The notes beneath the pieces were generated by a model. That model was not told the origin of the DNA, did not search any database, and saw only the letters and a list, made by a program, of their open reading frames with translations. Made by a program: the position numbers and the translations under genes. Below, in pieces: positions 35,201 through 44,228 of a stretch of 64,000 nucleotides of DNA. The DNA lies in the NCBI RefSeq assembly GCF_018531145.1, contig NZ_JAHDSZ010000001.1, positions 248,001 to 312,000 of the forward strand, written 5' to 3'. The DNA is from Canibacter zhuwentaonis (GTDB taxonomy: Bacteria; Actinomycetota; Actinomycetes; Actinomycetales; Microbacteriaceae). Positions within the stretch are counted from its first letter, which is position 1. Every line of letters begins with the position of its first letter.

Positions 35201-35250
35201 ATAAACTGCTACAGCAGGCTATTGAACGCGCACTGCAGCTGCAGCAGTAA
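32236..35250 (+). CDS. UPF0182 large membrane protein
   Basis: A 1004-residue member of UPF0182 (Rv3193c type). Seven or so membrane helices fill the first 320 residues, beginning LITLIVMGLLIAAFFAGAGIY with DVLWFQQLDYLRVF after it. A large extracytoplasmic domain follows (about 320-930) with family stretches such as SEPTGKTDPIYNMDLQFFMF earlier and AAAPYLTLDRQPYASVVDG, TTSRNYPYS and VRYPNDMFKVQREIL later. An Ala/Gln-rich helical end closes it. The function is not established. TTG start after AGGAGG. It forms a likely operon with the PDZ protease, though a 101-base gap may contain another promoter. Confidence 0.92.
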   Translation: MTSLKSRPASRPKLSPLLITLIVMGLLIAAFFAGAGIYTDVLWFQQLDYLRVFATERIGVAALFGLGFVLMFAVAWLTIFIVRKNRPVYASANVSRDSLTTLSKPLQWFVPAILAFFFGNATAGFWQKAMLFINSEPTGKTDPIYNMDLQFFMFQLPFFNGVVGFAQTVILLCLLLTVVFAYVYGGISVVGKELRISKATRVQTAIFAGLYVLSFGCSYWLAQYNKLTDSSGLFTGAGYSDVKAAIPGLQILAVIAILISVMFFGTVFIGRWRLPIIGVAAFLVSSLVLSVGYPWSVQQFKVGPDEKSIEAEYIKHNINATRDAYGVANVEMQRYDAVTTAEAGALRNDAVATANIRIIDPAVIAPTFAQLEQSKQYYKFQESLSIDRYNLDGRIEDTVSAPREIDVSSQKGWYNQSLVYTHGYGLVAAYGNQRSPGGEPVFLENGIPTAGKLGDFEPRIYFGRNSPKYSIVGGEREKPIEVDYPADVESPAAAAITDGEINDKQVLEGEQADTEVTDVAGERQNLTTFKGDGGPVLHGFFEKLLYALKFQDMELLLSDAVVPGSQILYDRDPVQRVAAAAPYLTLDRQPYASVVDGRVVWIIDGYTTSRNYPYSKVSDMGSLLLDADNNNRTGAKYINYIRNSVKATVDAYNGKVTLYRWDETDPVLKAWQKIYPDTLTSASEMSADLLSHVRYPNDMFKVQREILGDYHVTDPGAFYSKEDAWRTPDNPVSRARTVSEVAADGINSAADSVRTPAQPPYYLTLSAGHDKEPTFSIYSTYIPNQTGANTRDILTGYLAADSNASTGENGVINNNYGKLRMLVLPKGSAINGPGQMQNAFNTDPEVSRVLNILEQGETNVVRGNLLTLPVGGGLLYVQPVYVKGSSGRGFPLLQKILTSFGDKIAFENTLDEALDKIFQGNSGAQAGDTTAANSTDKSATVPKTDALATGKQPAGSGDLNVALEQMRTALKSRQEALQKGDWTAYGEADKLLQQAIERALQLQQ

Positions 35251-35264
35251 AGGATTAGCGTATA

Positions 35265-35300
35265 AAACTGGCGGGGTAAAAACTTTCACCCCGCCAGTTT
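35265..35300. terminator. Strong bidirectional terminator
   Basis: AAACTGGCGGGGT (35265-35277) and ACCCCGCCAGTTT (35288-35300) form a perfect 13-bp stem with a 10-base loop. It separates the convergent UPF0182 and fadB genes. Confidence 0.92.
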
Positions 35301-35324
35301 GTTACGATGCTTTAGCCATGAACT

Positions 35325-37433
35325 TTAGCTATGAAAGCGCTTACCTGATACACTTTCAGAAGCTCCTGTGCGGTCAAGGTGTTTGGTGATACCGCCCGCG
35401 TGCAGCGGGAAGCCAGCTCCTAGCAGCAGGCACAGGTCGATATCGGCGACATCATGCACAACACCTTCCTCAAGCATTATGTTTATTTCAGACGCGAGCT
35501 CCTCGCGCACCCGGTGCAAAAGCTCCGCCTCAGTTAGCGGCGTGCTAGTTGCGGTCGTATCAACATGAGCGGCATTAGAGTCGCGGAAAGCAACAACTTT
35601 GCCGACCTCGTTTTTAACCAGCGGATCTTTAACCTCGGCTAAATTGTGCAGCGTTTCTGAGCGGTAAAACCTGTCAGGGAAGGCGTCGGCCATAATATCC
35701 TGAATGTGCGCGGCAACTTTCCACCCGATCAGGTCAATCAGCCGGAACGGCCCCATGGGCAGCCCGAGCGGATCGAGCGCTCGCTCAGTAACCCCTATAT
35801 CGGTTCCGCTGTCGAGCGCGCGGGTTGCCTCGCTGAAGATTTTTGCGAGCAGCCTGTTTACCACGAATCCCGGGCGATCCGCTGTAATAACAGCGGTTTT
35901 GCTGAGCAGTTTAGCAGTATGCAGCGCGGTTGCCAGAGTCTGTTCGTTCGTGGAATCAGTTTTTACAACCTCAATCAGTGGCATTACAGCAACCGGATTG
36001 AAGAAGTGGAAACCGAGCAGGCGCTCAGGGTTTTTAAGCGCGGTGCCAATTTCAGCAACCGAGAGTGATGAGGTGTTGGTTGCGAACACGGCAGTGTCCG
36101 AAACTATTTGCTCAAACTTTGTAAACACCTCCTGCTTCACAGACAGCTCTTCAAAAACAGCTTCAATAACCCAGTCGCAGCTGGCGTACTCGCGCGCGTC
36201 GGTTGTGCCGCGTAAAAGCGATTTAATGTGGTTGGCGTCGTCTCGGGAGAGCCTATTTTTGCTAACCAGCGAGTCTATTTCGCCGCGAATATAGGCTATA
36301 CCGTGATCAACCCTGGCCTGATCGAGATCGGTTATCAGCACCGGCACGCGCAGCTTGCTTGCAAACAAGAGCGCGAACTGGCTGGCCATAAGACCCGCGC
36401 CAATAACCCCAACGCTGTCAATTGGTTTTGCCAGTTCACTAGAGGGCGCTCCGGCAGGGTTTTTGCCCCGCTTGCGCAACAAATTAAAGGCGTAAAATGA
36501 GCTTTTAAATCGGTCATCAGCAATTAGCTCAGTGAGCGCTTCATCCTCGCGTGCAAAACCTGCGGCGCGGTCATTATCAACGGCAGCACACAGCAGCTCG
36601 AGTGCACGATACGGCGCCAGAGCAGCATTTGCTACACGGTTTTGGAGCGTCTCGCGAGCCTGCGCAACGGTGTTCTGCCAGGCTGCTTTATCGTTGTTTT
36701 TAGCTTCACGCAGGAGCTCTACTTCGCCCGTGAGAATGCGATCCGCCCACTGCAAAGAGCGTTCTAAAAAGACGGAGCTGTCTATAATCTCGTCAAAAAT
36801 ACCCAGTTGGTGGGCCTGCTTCGGATTTAGCATCCGGTTGTTTTTAAGCGGATTACTAACAACAACCTCAACGGCCTTCTCAATACCGATTAGCTGCGGC
36901 AGCAGTGTTGAGCCGCCCCAGCCTGGAATTAAGCCGAGATACACCTCGGGCAGCGCGATCAGTTTAGCGGCGCTGCTCACCGTGCGATAGTCGCAGTTAA
37001 GCGCAACCTCGAGCCCGCCCCCGAGCGCCAGCCCGTTAACAAAAGCAAAACTCGGCACGTTTATACCACCCAGTTTGCCGAGCACAAAATGCCCAAACTG
37101 TGACATCAGCATTATCTTGTCGGTGTCTTTCGTGCTGGCAAACAGCTCAAGATCAGCTCCCGCAGCAAAGCAGCCGGTTTTGCCGGTTACTGCAATGCCA
37201 TCTATTGCGCCGTCGTCAGCGCGCCGTGCCAGCTCGTCTAAAACACTGTTAAGAGCGTCTAGCGAGAGCGGCCCCAGCGTGTTTGGGCGCTTGTCGTGAT
37301 TGTCGAGGGTGATTAGCGCGATAACCTTGCCAGACGGCAAGGTCACGTCATTAACGAGTGCCCGGGTTACAACCTCATTGCTTGCGGAGCCAATAATAGG
37401 AGAGAAATCAATTGCGTCGTAGGAAGTTGCCAC
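35325..37433 (-). CDS. fadB: Fatty acid oxidation multifunctional protein (enoyl-CoA hydratase/3-hydroxyacyl-CoA dehydrogenase)
   Basis: A protein of about 702 residues from the GTG at 37433; the longer open frame runs into fadA. The N-terminal crotonase domain has the CoA pocket motif GCFAAGADLELFA and the oxyanion/Glu region NGLALGGGLEVALNCDYRT plus LPEVYLGLIPGWGGSTLLPQ. The C-terminal part is the NAD-dependent dehydrogenase: SVGVIGAGLMASQFAL (dinucleotide fold), TNTSSLSVAEI, LLGFHFFNPVAVMPLIEVV with the catalytic His, and DRPGFVVNRLL. Together these hydrate and oxidise acyl-CoA intermediates of beta-oxidation. The start is five bases after the fadA stop, so the genes are coupled. Confidence 0.95.
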   Translation of the reverse strand: MATSYDAIDFSPIIGSASNEVVTRALVNDVTLPSGKVIALITLDNHDKRPNTLGPLSLDALNSVLDELARRADDGAIDGIAVTGKTGCFAAGADLELFASTKDTDKIMLMSQFGHFVLGKLGGINVPSFAFVNGLALGGGLEVALNCDYRTVSSAAKLIALPEVYLGLIPGWGGSTLLPQLIGIEKAVEVVVSNPLKNNRMLNPKQAHQLGIFDEIIDSSVFLERSLQWADRILTGEVELLREAKNNDKAAWQNTVAQARETLQNRVANAALAPYRALELLCAAVDNDRAAGFAREDEALTELIADDRFKSSFYAFNLLRKRGKNPAGAPSSELAKPIDSVGVIGAGLMASQFALLFASKLRVPVLITDLDQARVDHGIAYIRGEIDSLVSKNRLSRDDANHIKSLLRGTTDAREYASCDWVIEAVFEELSVKQEVFTKFEQIVSDTAVFATNTSSLSVAEIGTALKNPERLLGFHFFNPVAVMPLIEVVKTDSTNEQTLATALHTAKLLSKTAVITADRPGFVVNRLLAKIFSEATRALDSGTDIGVTERALDPLGLPMGPFRLIDLIGWKVAAHIQDIMADAFPDRFYRSETLHNLAEVKDPLVKNEVGKVVAFRDSNAAHVDTTATSTPLTEAELLHRVREELASEINIMLEEGVVHDVADIDLCLLLGAGFPLHAGGITKHLDRTGASESVSGKRFHS

Positions 37434-37438
37434 CGTAG

Positions 37439-38635
37439 TTAGCCTTTCTTGCCGTTGTAGTGCGGGTTTTCCCAGATCATAGCGCCGCCCTGACCAAGCC
37501 CGACGCACATTGCCGCCATGCCGTAGCGCACATCAGGGCGCTGTTCAAACTGCTTGGCAAGCTGGATTAGTAGTCGCACACCGGAAGCGGCGAGCGGATG
37601 CCCAAGTGCAATCGCGCCACCCCACGGGTTAACACGCGGATCGTCATCGGCGATGTCGAAATGATCGGTGAATGAGAGCACCTGCACAGCAAAGGCCTCG
37701 TTCAGTTCAAACAGACCGATGTCTGAAATATCAAGCCCGGCTCGGCGCAGCGCTTTTTCAGCTGCGGGAACAGGACCAAGACCCATAACCTCAGGATCCA
37801 CTCCCGCAAAAGCATAGGTAACCAGATTCATTTTAGAGGCGAACCCGAGCTCTGCCGCCTTTTCTGAGCTAGCTAGCAGAGCAACGGTTGCGCCGTCGGT
37901 GAGCGGTGACGAGTTGCCTGCTGTAACCTTGCCGTTAACGCGGAACGGGGTTTTCAGTCCGCTCAGCCCCTCAAGCGTTGTGCTTGGGCGGCGTCCTTCG
38001 TCTTCGCTCACGAGCCGCCAGCCACCCTCATCGGTGACGGCAACAGGAACCAGATCAGCCTGAATATAACCGTTCTGATACGCAGCCTCCGCTTTAAGTT
38101 GTGAGTTTAGCGCGTACTGATCCGCCCGCTCCTTGGTTAGATGCGGAAAACGATCGTGCAATTTTTCTGCGGTGTTGCCCATATTGAGCGCTGCTTCTGA
38201 AAGTTTGTTTTCTGCGAAAAATCGCGGATTCGCATGGCTGGCAAATCGCATCGGGTGTTTGCCCATGTGCTCAACTCCGCCGGCGATTGTAAGATCCGCG
38301 TGCCCCGCAGCAATTACGCTCGCCAGCAGCGATGTTGTTGTCATTGCACCGGCGCACATTCTGTCGAGCGCGAACCCAGGCACGGTTTCAGGCAGCCCTG
38401 CGAGCATTCCCACGGTGCGTCCCAGTGTAAGCCCCTGGTCTTGCTCCTGTGTGGTTGCTGCTATCCCCACATCATCAATTTCCGCGAGCGGCAGCTCCGG
38501 ATTGCGTGCGAGCAAGCCCTGTAGTGCTTTCACCGCTAGATCATCCGCGCGAGTTTGCCAGTAAGATCCTTTATGACCTGCGCGCCCAAACGGGGTACGC
38601 ACGCCATCAATAAACGATACTTGCTTTTTAGTCAC
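37439..38635 (-). CDS. fadA: Acetyl-CoA acyltransferase (3-ketoacyl-CoA thiolase)
   Basis: A 398-residue thiolase completing each beta-oxidation cycle by CoA-dependent cleavage. The nucleophilic Cys is in DRMCAGAMTT (about 91-100). ELNEAFAVQVLSF, NPWGGAIALGHPLAASG (catalytic His) and AAMCVGLGQGGAMIWE (second Cys) are all intact. The GTG start follows a strong AGGAGG. It heads the fadA-fadB operon. Presence of this pair in a small genome indicates use of fatty acids as carbon source. Confidence 0.95.
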   Translation of the reverse strand: MTKKQVSFIDGVRTPFGRAGHKGSYWQTRADDLAVKALQGLLARNPELPLAEIDDVGIAATTQEQDQGLTLGRTVGMLAGLPETVPGFALDRMCAGAMTTTSLLASVIAAGHADLTIAGGVEHMGKHPMRFASHANPRFFAENKLSEAALNMGNTAEKLHDRFPHLTKERADQYALNSQLKAEAAYQNGYIQADLVPVAVTDEGGWRLVSEDEGRRPSTTLEGLSGLKTPFRVNGKVTAGNSSPLTDGATVALLASSEKAAELGFASKMNLVTYAFAGVDPEVMGLGPVPAAEKALRRAGLDISDIGLFELNEAFAVQVLSFTDHFDIADDDPRVNPWGGAIALGHPLAASGVRLLIQLAKQFEQRPDVRYGMAAMCVGLGQGGAMIWENPHYNGKKG

Positions 38636-38720
38636 ACTGCCTCCTATAACGTGTAACGAGTGCCAAATACACTAGATATTTTGCCAGCCGTGGCTGTGTT
38701 TTTACCGCATATTTACCAGC

Positions 38721-39923
38721 TTATGATTTTGCTTTAGGTGTTTTCTGCAGCGCATTCCATAGTGGGTCACAAATCAGTTCGCCCTGCCATTTTCGAGCTC
38801 CTGCGCGTGAGATGGCTTTTTTGAACTCATCGCGTGTTTTGCAGTCTCCGTGCGCGATCAAGATTTGCTTTAGAGTTTCGGAATTAAGTAGCACACTGCG
38901 GGGCACATTTTGGGACTGCGCAATAGCATCAAGGGTTTTAAAAGCTGCGGCTTGCTGCTGTTTCTGTGCGGTAGTTAGTTTTTCGCCGTGTTTCATAATA
39001 TCTTTGAGCTTTTCGTCCATCTCGCTGCGGCGCGCTCTAACAATGGCGCGCCAAAAACTGTCGTGATAGATTTGTGCGTATCTGCGGCGAAAACCGGGCA
39101 TTCTATTAAGCGCAGCTTGATTGCGCGGATGCGCTTCAGCAATCGCAATAATCACGCTATCGGGCAGTAGCTGGTGGGTTGGAATGTCGGTTCTCTCTGC
39201 AATAGCAAGTCTTTCTTGATACAGCGCCCGCGCAACTTTCAAAGCCCTGATATCTGATGAAATTTTGTTAATTCCAGAGAGCTTGCAGTGCCACGCCTTA
39301 GCTTTAACGGGCTGTTGCTGCCGCTGCAGCAGCGCCCGCATTTCCTGCGAGATAACATTGCTTTTCTTAGCTTCTTTAGCGAGTTTGACCTGCTGGGCTT
39401 TAATCTGGTGCAGCAGCGCCACGTCTAACGCAGCATACTGCTGCCATTTCACAGGGATTGGGCGCGTCGCCCAGTTTTCAGCAGAGTGGGTCTTGTTGAG
39501 CTTAATGCGTAACAAATTTTCAACTATTGCACCAAGACCTATCGCCTTATCGCCCAGTATTTGAGCTGCCAGCTGCGTATCCCACAGGCGCGTGGGGTGC
39601 AGCCCCAGTTCCGTCAGCTGCGGCAGATCGTTAGAGCCGGCGTGTAGAATCCACTCGCACTTGTTAATTACAGCAGCTAGCTGTGTAAGATCGTTAACAG
39701 CTATCGGGTCTATCAAAAATATTGCGCTGTTTTTTCGTTTTACTTGCACCAAATAGGCTTTTTGATTGTGTCGGTAGCCGCTAGCACGTTCTGTGTCGAT
39801 GGCGACCGGACCGCTAGCTGCGGTGAGCTGCGCAACCGCCCGGGCAAGTGCTTCCTGAGTATCAACTAGAAGCCAGCTAATATCGAGCTCGTTCTGCGGG
39901 GTGAATTTTTCGTGATTTCGCAT
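38721..39923 (-). CDS. rnd: Ribonuclease D
   Basis: A protein of about 400 residues starting at ATG 39923 (MRNHEKFTPQ). The DEDDy 3'-5' exonuclease domain shows VAIDTERASGYRH (Asp-Glu), EWILHAGSNDLPQL (Asp) and the region QYAALDVALLHQI (Tyr and Asp), followed by two HRDC domains (about 195-275 and 305-390). The enzyme trims stable RNA precursors such as tRNA 3' ends. It begins 7 bases after the DUF3000 stop, without a ribosome-binding site, so coupled translation is likely. Confidence 0.93.
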   Translation of the reverse strand: MRNHEKFTPQNELDISWLLVDTQEALARAVAQLTAASGPVAIDTERASGYRHNQKAYLVQVKRKNSAIFLIDPIAVNDLTQLAAVINKCEWILHAGSNDLPQLTELGLHPTRLWDTQLAAQILGDKAIGLGAIVENLLRIKLNKTHSAENWATRPIPVKWQQYAALDVALLHQIKAQQVKLAKEAKKSNVISQEMRALLQRQQQPVKAKAWHCKLSGINKISSDIRALKVARALYQERLAIAERTDIPTHQLLPDSVIIAIAEAHPRNQAALNRMPGFRRRYAQIYHDSFWRAIVRARRSEMDEKLKDIMKHGEKLTTAQKQQQAAAFKTLDAIAQSQNVPRSVLLNSETLKQILIAHGDCKTRDEFKKAISRAGARKWQGELICDPLWNALQKTPKAKS

Positions 39924-39930
39924 ACTGTAT

Positions 39931-40539
39931 CTAAATTTTTTGCTTATTGTATGCTGCCAGCGACGCCACGCCCGCTTCGTGATCAAGCCCCGCCAGCAGG
40001 CAGATCAGCTGTCCCCAAGCGCTGAGGTGAGCGCCCATATGCTGCGGTTCAGGTGTCCACGAGGCGCGTATCTGCAGCTGCGATCCGCTGCCAGAGCTGG
40101 CTAGCCTGCCATAGCCGGTAGAAGTCGTAACTGTGGCGGTGCCAGCAATTTCGGTGTGCCCTGCGTGCTCGCTAGCAAGCGCCGTAGCAAGCCACTGCCA
40201 CGCAACGTCTGCAATTAGCGGATCAGTGCCAAGCTCAACTTCAATATTGCTCTGCGCGTAACAGACAACTTTAAAATCACCCTGCCAGATATCGCGCTGG
40301 GCTGGATCGTAGAGCAGCGCAAACCGCCCGCAGCCCACGTTATTGTCAAGCACCGCGCCTGCGCCGCGAATCCCGCTGCCGCTGTTGTTAATAGCAGCTC
40401 CTGCGGCGTAACTGTGCGGCGCAAGCTGCTGTGGTGCGATTATTTCGCAAAAATCTAGTTCGTGCCGGAGCGTTGTCTGCCGCAACTGGGCAACCGCGAG
40501 CGCGAAAGCTTCGGGAATAAAACCTGTGTTATTGGGCAC
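39931..40539 (-). CDS. DUF3000 family protein
   Basis: A 202-residue protein of the actinobacterial DUF3000 family, which characteristically precedes RNase D, as here. Features include the N-terminal helix EAFALAVAQLRQTTLRHEL, a glycine-rich stretch GRFALLYDPAQRDIWQGDFKVV, and the end MGAHLSAWGQLICLLAGLD. The function is unknown; its linkage to RNase D suggests an RNA-related role. GTG start 6 bases after TAAACT without a ribosome-binding site, suggesting a leaderless transcript. Confidence 0.85.
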   Translation of the reverse strand: MPNNTGFIPEAFALAVAQLRQTTLRHELDFCEIIAPQQLAPHSYAAGAAINNSGSGIRGAGAVLDNNVGCGRFALLYDPAQRDIWQGDFKVVCYAQSNIEVELGTDPLIADVAWQWLATALASEHAGHTEIAGTATVTTSTGYGRLASSGSGSQLQIRASWTPEPQHMGAHLSAWGQLICLLAGLDHEAGVASLAAYNKQKI

Positions 40540-40594
40540 GGTTTAAGTTTAAAATGAGTTTTATCTGTGGGATTTAAGGCGCGCCGAAAATAGT

Positions 40595-41689
40595 GTGGCT
40601 AAAATTATGTTTGCTATGAACTTAAAAAAGCTTAAAATAGTTTCTCGCACGCCCAGAGTTAGTGGGCAGCAGATCGCCAACAATCTAGTGCCCCCGCCGC
40701 AGTTTAACTCAGCCAGTTTTGCGTCGTACATTCCTGATACGGAATATCCCTCGCAGGAACAGGCGCGAGGTTTGTTGCGTGGCTTTGTGAGTGGGGCAGC
40801 AGCTCCTGCGGGGCAGGAGACAAGCATATTTTTTGGGTTCTTGCGCAAAAAAAAGCAGCCCGCACAAGCTGCGACAGAAAGTGCTGTTGCAACGCTCCCC
40901 GCGGATAAACAGGGCGTTTATCTTGACGGTGGATTCGGCGTTGGTAAAACGCACTTGCTTGCGGCGGCGTGGCACGCGCAGCCTGGAAAAAAATATTTCG
41001 GCACTTTTATTCAGTACACCGCGCTTGTTGGAGCGCTCGGATACAACGGCGCAAGTGACATATTGCGCGGCGCAAAATTGATTTGCATTGACGAGTTTGA
41101 ACTTGATGATCCGGGTGACACAATGCTGATGACGCGGCTGATTAAAGACCTCACCGCAACGGGTTCAAAGTTTATTGCAACCAGCAACACTCCGCCTAAC
41201 GCGCTGGGTGAGGGGCGTTTTGCGGCGGCAGATTTTATGCGCGAAATTCAGGCGATGAGTGACAAGTTCACAACGATTCGGATAGAAGGTAAAGACTATA
41301 GGCAGCGCGATATTGAGGGTGTTGCCAGTGTTTGCACAGCCGCTGAGCTGGCAGATGTTGTTGTAACGGCACAGACGCGGGGTGAGAGCGTGTCACATGA
41401 TGATTTCCAGGAGCTTTTGGCGCACCTTGCCAGAGTGCACCAGGTCAGCTACGCTGAACTTATTGCGGGGCTTGATTTGATCGTGCTTAGTGACTGTGCG
41501 GAGCTAACGGATCAGTCTGCGGCGCTGCGGTTTGTGGCGTTTATTGACCGGGTCTATGACGCGCAGATTCCCGTGCGCGCCAGCGGAGTGCCGCTAAACA
41601 TGATTTTCGGCGGCGGTATGCTCGACGGCGGATACCGCAAAAAGTATCTGCGCTGTATGTCGCGCGTTAACGCGCTCTGTTCAGCCTAG
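40595..41689 (+). CDS. zapE: AFG1-like ATPase, cell division protein ZapE type
   Basis: A 364-residue AAA-like ATPase: Walker A GGFGVGKTHLLAAAWH (about 112-127), Walker B LICIDEFELDDPGDTML (about 166-182), sensor I KFIATSNTPPNALGEGRF, and the arginine-finger region DYRQRDIE. ZapE-type proteins act at the division ring in E. coli; AFG1 proteins in mitochondria handle respiratory proteins. It is divergent from DUF3000. The start could also be an ATG four codons downstream. Confidence 0.9.
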   Translation: MAKIMFAMNLKKLKIVSRTPRVSGQQIANNLVPPPQFNSASFASYIPDTEYPSQEQARGLLRGFVSGAAAPAGQETSIFFGFLRKKKQPAQAATESAVATLPADKQGVYLDGGFGVGKTHLLAAAWHAQPGKKYFGTFIQYTALVGALGYNGASDILRGAKLICIDEFELDDPGDTMLMTRLIKDLTATGSKFIATSNTPPNALGEGRFAAADFMREIQAMSDKFTTIRIEGKDYRQRDIEGVASVCTAAELADVVVTAQTRGESVSHDDFQELLAHLARVHQVSYAELIAGLDLIVLSDCAELTDQSAALRFVAFIDRVYDAQIPVRASGVPLNMIFGGGMLDGGYRKKYLRCMSRVNALCSA

Positions 41690-41695
41690 TGGCTG

Positions 41696-42613
41696 TTACC
41701 GTGCCTGGCGAGTGTTACTCAGATACGCGGGTACGGCGAGCGCCACGGTTACTGCGGCCAGCACCATGTGCGTTCCCACAAACAGCGGTGGTAACCCGGT
41801 GCGCGCCTGATACACTCCAATAACAATCTGTGCCAAAATCGTTGCTGTTAAGGCAAGCAACCAGCGCGCGGCCGCAAACTTTCGCATCATCGCGATCGTG
41901 GTTGTGAGCAGCGCCGCAGCCAACAGCATATACCCGGGCAGTGAGTGCAGGTGTGCGAGAGCTCCTGCGTCCACTCCGGAGCGAATGACGTTCTGATCAC
42001 CCGAGTGTGGACCTGCTGATGTGGTTACAACACCCGCAATAATTGTGAGCATCAAAAAGACGTTCAGCACGCCGGTTAGTAACGCAAAATAGGGCGGCAC
42101 AGTGGCAGTTTTTGTGACCCTGCAGCGGGGGAGCAGGTATACCGTCGCGGCGGTCACACCAACGAGCAGAATCGAGGCGAAATAGTGAAATCCCACAATT
42201 GTAGGGTTTAGCCCTGTATGCACTGTTATGCCGCCAACAATCGCCTGCGCAATAATACCCAAAATAACTATTACCGCGAGCTGAAACAGGTCTTTTCGCT
42301 GTTTGCGGATCGGCAGCACCAGCACCAAAACAGCCAGCGCAATAATGCCTAGTACGCCTGTCATTAGCCGGTTGCCAAACTCGATAATGCTGTGCCAGTC
42401 AAGCTCCTGAGTTGGCACGAGCGAGTCTGGCGTACACGTTGGCCAGGTGGGGCATCCCAGCCCGGAGCCGGTTAGGCGCACTGTGCCGCCGGTGCCGATA
42501 ATTGCAATATTTGCCAGCAGAGATGCCCAGCTGAACCCCTTTAGCGCTCGTGTGTGCCACACAGGAACGATGCTATCTCGTGATCCGCTTGAAATATTTG
42601 AGTGCGAGGACAT
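41696..42613 (-). CDS. ctaA: Heme A synthase (COX15/CtaA)
   Basis: A 305-residue membrane protein with eight predicted helices, converting heme O to heme A for aa3 oxidase. Signature parts are TGGTVRLTGSGLGCPTWPTC (about 41-60), EFGNRLMTGVLG, GGITVHTGLNPTIVGFHYFAS, and the second half with LHSLPGYML and HMVLAAVTVAL, which provide paired heme-ligand histidines. A Cys pair typical of the first extracytoplasmic loop (GCPTWPTC) is present. It starts after AAAGGAG and is divergent from the suf operon. Confidence 0.94.
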   Translation of the reverse strand: MSSHSNISSGSRDSIVPVWHTRALKGFSWASLLANIAIIGTGGTVRLTGSGLGCPTWPTCTPDSLVPTQELDWHSIIEFGNRLMTGVLGIIALAVLVLVLPIRKQRKDLFQLAVIVILGIIAQAIVGGITVHTGLNPTIVGFHYFASILLVGVTAATVYLLPRCRVTKTATVPPYFALLTGVLNVFLMLTIIAGVVTTSAGPHSGDQNVIRSGVDAGALAHLHSLPGYMLLAAALLTTTIAMMRKFAAARWLLALTATILAQIVIGVYQARTGLPPLFVGTHMVLAAVTVALAVPAYLSNTRQAR

Positions 42614-42697
42614 TAAACTCCTTTAGCGTAGCTTAGGCTGTAAAAACAGCGCTATCAGGTTTTTGAGCTGCAGCGTGTTAGTATCTTTTTACTGGTT

Positions 42698-42717
42698 ATT
42701 TATCTTTTAAGATAAAT
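42698..42717. promoter_or_regulatory. Palindrome in the suf control region
   Basis: ATTTATCTT-TT-AAGATAAAT is a perfect inverted repeat (9-base arms, 2-base centre) between ctaA and sufB. A TATAAA that could serve as -10 element lies about 35 bases downstream. No regulator gene such as sufR is adjacent. It is a candidate operator for Fe-S or redox control. Confidence 0.5.
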
Positions 42718-42808
42718 GATGTTACAAATTAATTTTACTTCACTGCCCCTATAAAACTCAGAGAATCTGGGCAATAAAGCGGTGTAATTAGTAAGGAAGG
42801 AAGGTGCA

Positions 42809-44227
42809 ATGACTGATATTCTCATTGATCGCCCCGAGCTGCAAGATCTTGGTAACTATGAATTTGGTTGGCACGACTCGGACTTGGCGGGCGAAAGCGC
42901 CAAAAGAGGTTTGAGCGAAGAGGTTGTGCGCAATATTTCCGAGCTTAAAAAAGAGCCGAAGTGGATGCTGCAGCGCAGGCTAAAAGCGCTGCAGCTGTTT
43001 GAGCGCAAGCCGATGCCGCAGTGGGGAGCGGATCTTTCTGAAATAGACTTCGATAAGATTAAATATTTTGTGCGCTCAACAGAACGCCAGGCGCAGAGCT
43101 GGGAAGATTTACCAGAAGATATTAAAACAACCTACGAGCGTCTGGGTATTCCTGAGGCCGAGCGGCAGCGCTTGGTCGCCGGTGTTGCAGCGCAGTACGA
43201 ATCTGAGGTTGTATACCATCAGATCCGCGAAGATCTTGAAAAGCAGGGCGTTATCTTTCTTGACACTGATACCGCGCTGCAGGAGCATCCCGAGGTTTTT
43301 CAGGAGTATTTCGGCACTGTAATTCCGTCGGGCGATAATAAGTTTGCGGCTCTTAACACGGCTGTGTGGTCTGGTGGGTCGTTTGTGTACGTTCCCAAGG
43401 GCGTGCATGTTGAGATTCCGCTGCAGGCGTATTTCCGTATTAACACGGAGAATATGGGGCAGTTTGAACGCACTCTGATTATTGCCGACGAGGGCAGCTA
43501 TGTGCACTATATTGAGGGCTGCACAGCGCCTATTTACAAGACTGACTCGCTGCACTCTGCCGTTGTTGAGATTATCGTGAAGAAGAACGCTCGCGTGCGC
43601 TACACAACGATTCAAAACTGGTCAACCAACGTTTACAACCTGGTTACCAAGCGTGCGATTGCTGAAGAGGGCGCAACCATGGAGTGGGTTGATGGCAACA
43701 TCGGCTCTAAGGTTACCATGAAGTACCCGGCGATTTATCTAACCGGGGCTTACGCAAAGGGCGAAACTCTTTCGGTGGCGTTTGCTGGTCCCGGGCAGCA
43801 CCAGGATGCTGGCGCAAAAATGATCCATATGGCACCGCACACGCAGTCGTCTATAGTTTCTAAATCAATTGCGCGCGGTGGCGGTCGTGCGGGGTATCGC
43901 GGTGAGGTGAAAATCGCTGAAAACGCGCACCACTCTGCGAATTCTGTTATCTGTGACGCGTTGCTCGTGGATCGCATTTCGCGTTCTGACACGTATCCGG
44001 CAATTGATATTCGTGTTGACGATGTGCAGCTAGGGCACGAAGCCACGGTAACCAAGGTTAGTGAGGCGCAGCTGTTCTATTTGATGAGTCGTGGGCTTGA
44101 TGAGACCGAGGCGATGAGCATGATTGTACGCGGCTTTATTGAACCGATCGCGCGCGAGCTGCCTATGGAGTATGCACTCGAGCTAAATAAACTGATTGAC
44201 ATGAGCATGGAAGGGTCAGTGGGCTAG
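42809..44227 (+). CDS. sufB: Fe-S cluster assembly protein SufB
   Basis: A 472-residue core scaffold subunit of the SufBCD complex. Family stretches include [53 protein letters not shown] (conserved Cys), [17 protein letters not shown], and near the end [30 protein letters not shown]. The first gene of the operon, preceded by a strong GGAAGGAAGG site and a long untranslated region that holds a palindrome. Confidence 0.97.
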   Translation: MTDILIDRPELQDLGNYEFGWHDSDLAGESAKRGLSEEVVRNISELKKEPKWMLQRRLKALQLFERKPMPQWGADLSEIDFDKIKYFVRSTERQAQSWEDLPEDIKTTYERLGIPEAERQRLVAGVAAQYESEVVYHQIREDLEKQGVIFLDTDTALQEHPEVFQEYFGTVIPSGDNKFAALNTAVWSGGSFVYVPKGVHVEIPLQAYFRINTENMGQFERTLIIADEGSYVHYIEGCTAPIYKTDSLHSAVVEIIVKKNARVRYTTIQNWSTNVYNLVTKRAIAEEGATMEWVDGNIGSKVTMKYPAIYLTGAYAKGETLSVAFAGPGQHQDAGAKMIHMAPHTQSSIVSKSIARGGGRAGYRGEVKIAENAHHSANSVICDALLVDRISRSDTYPAIDIRVDDVQLGHEATVTKVSEAQLFYLMSRGLDETEAMSMIVRGFIEPIARELPMEYALELNKLIDMSMEGSVG

Positions 44228-44228
44228 T

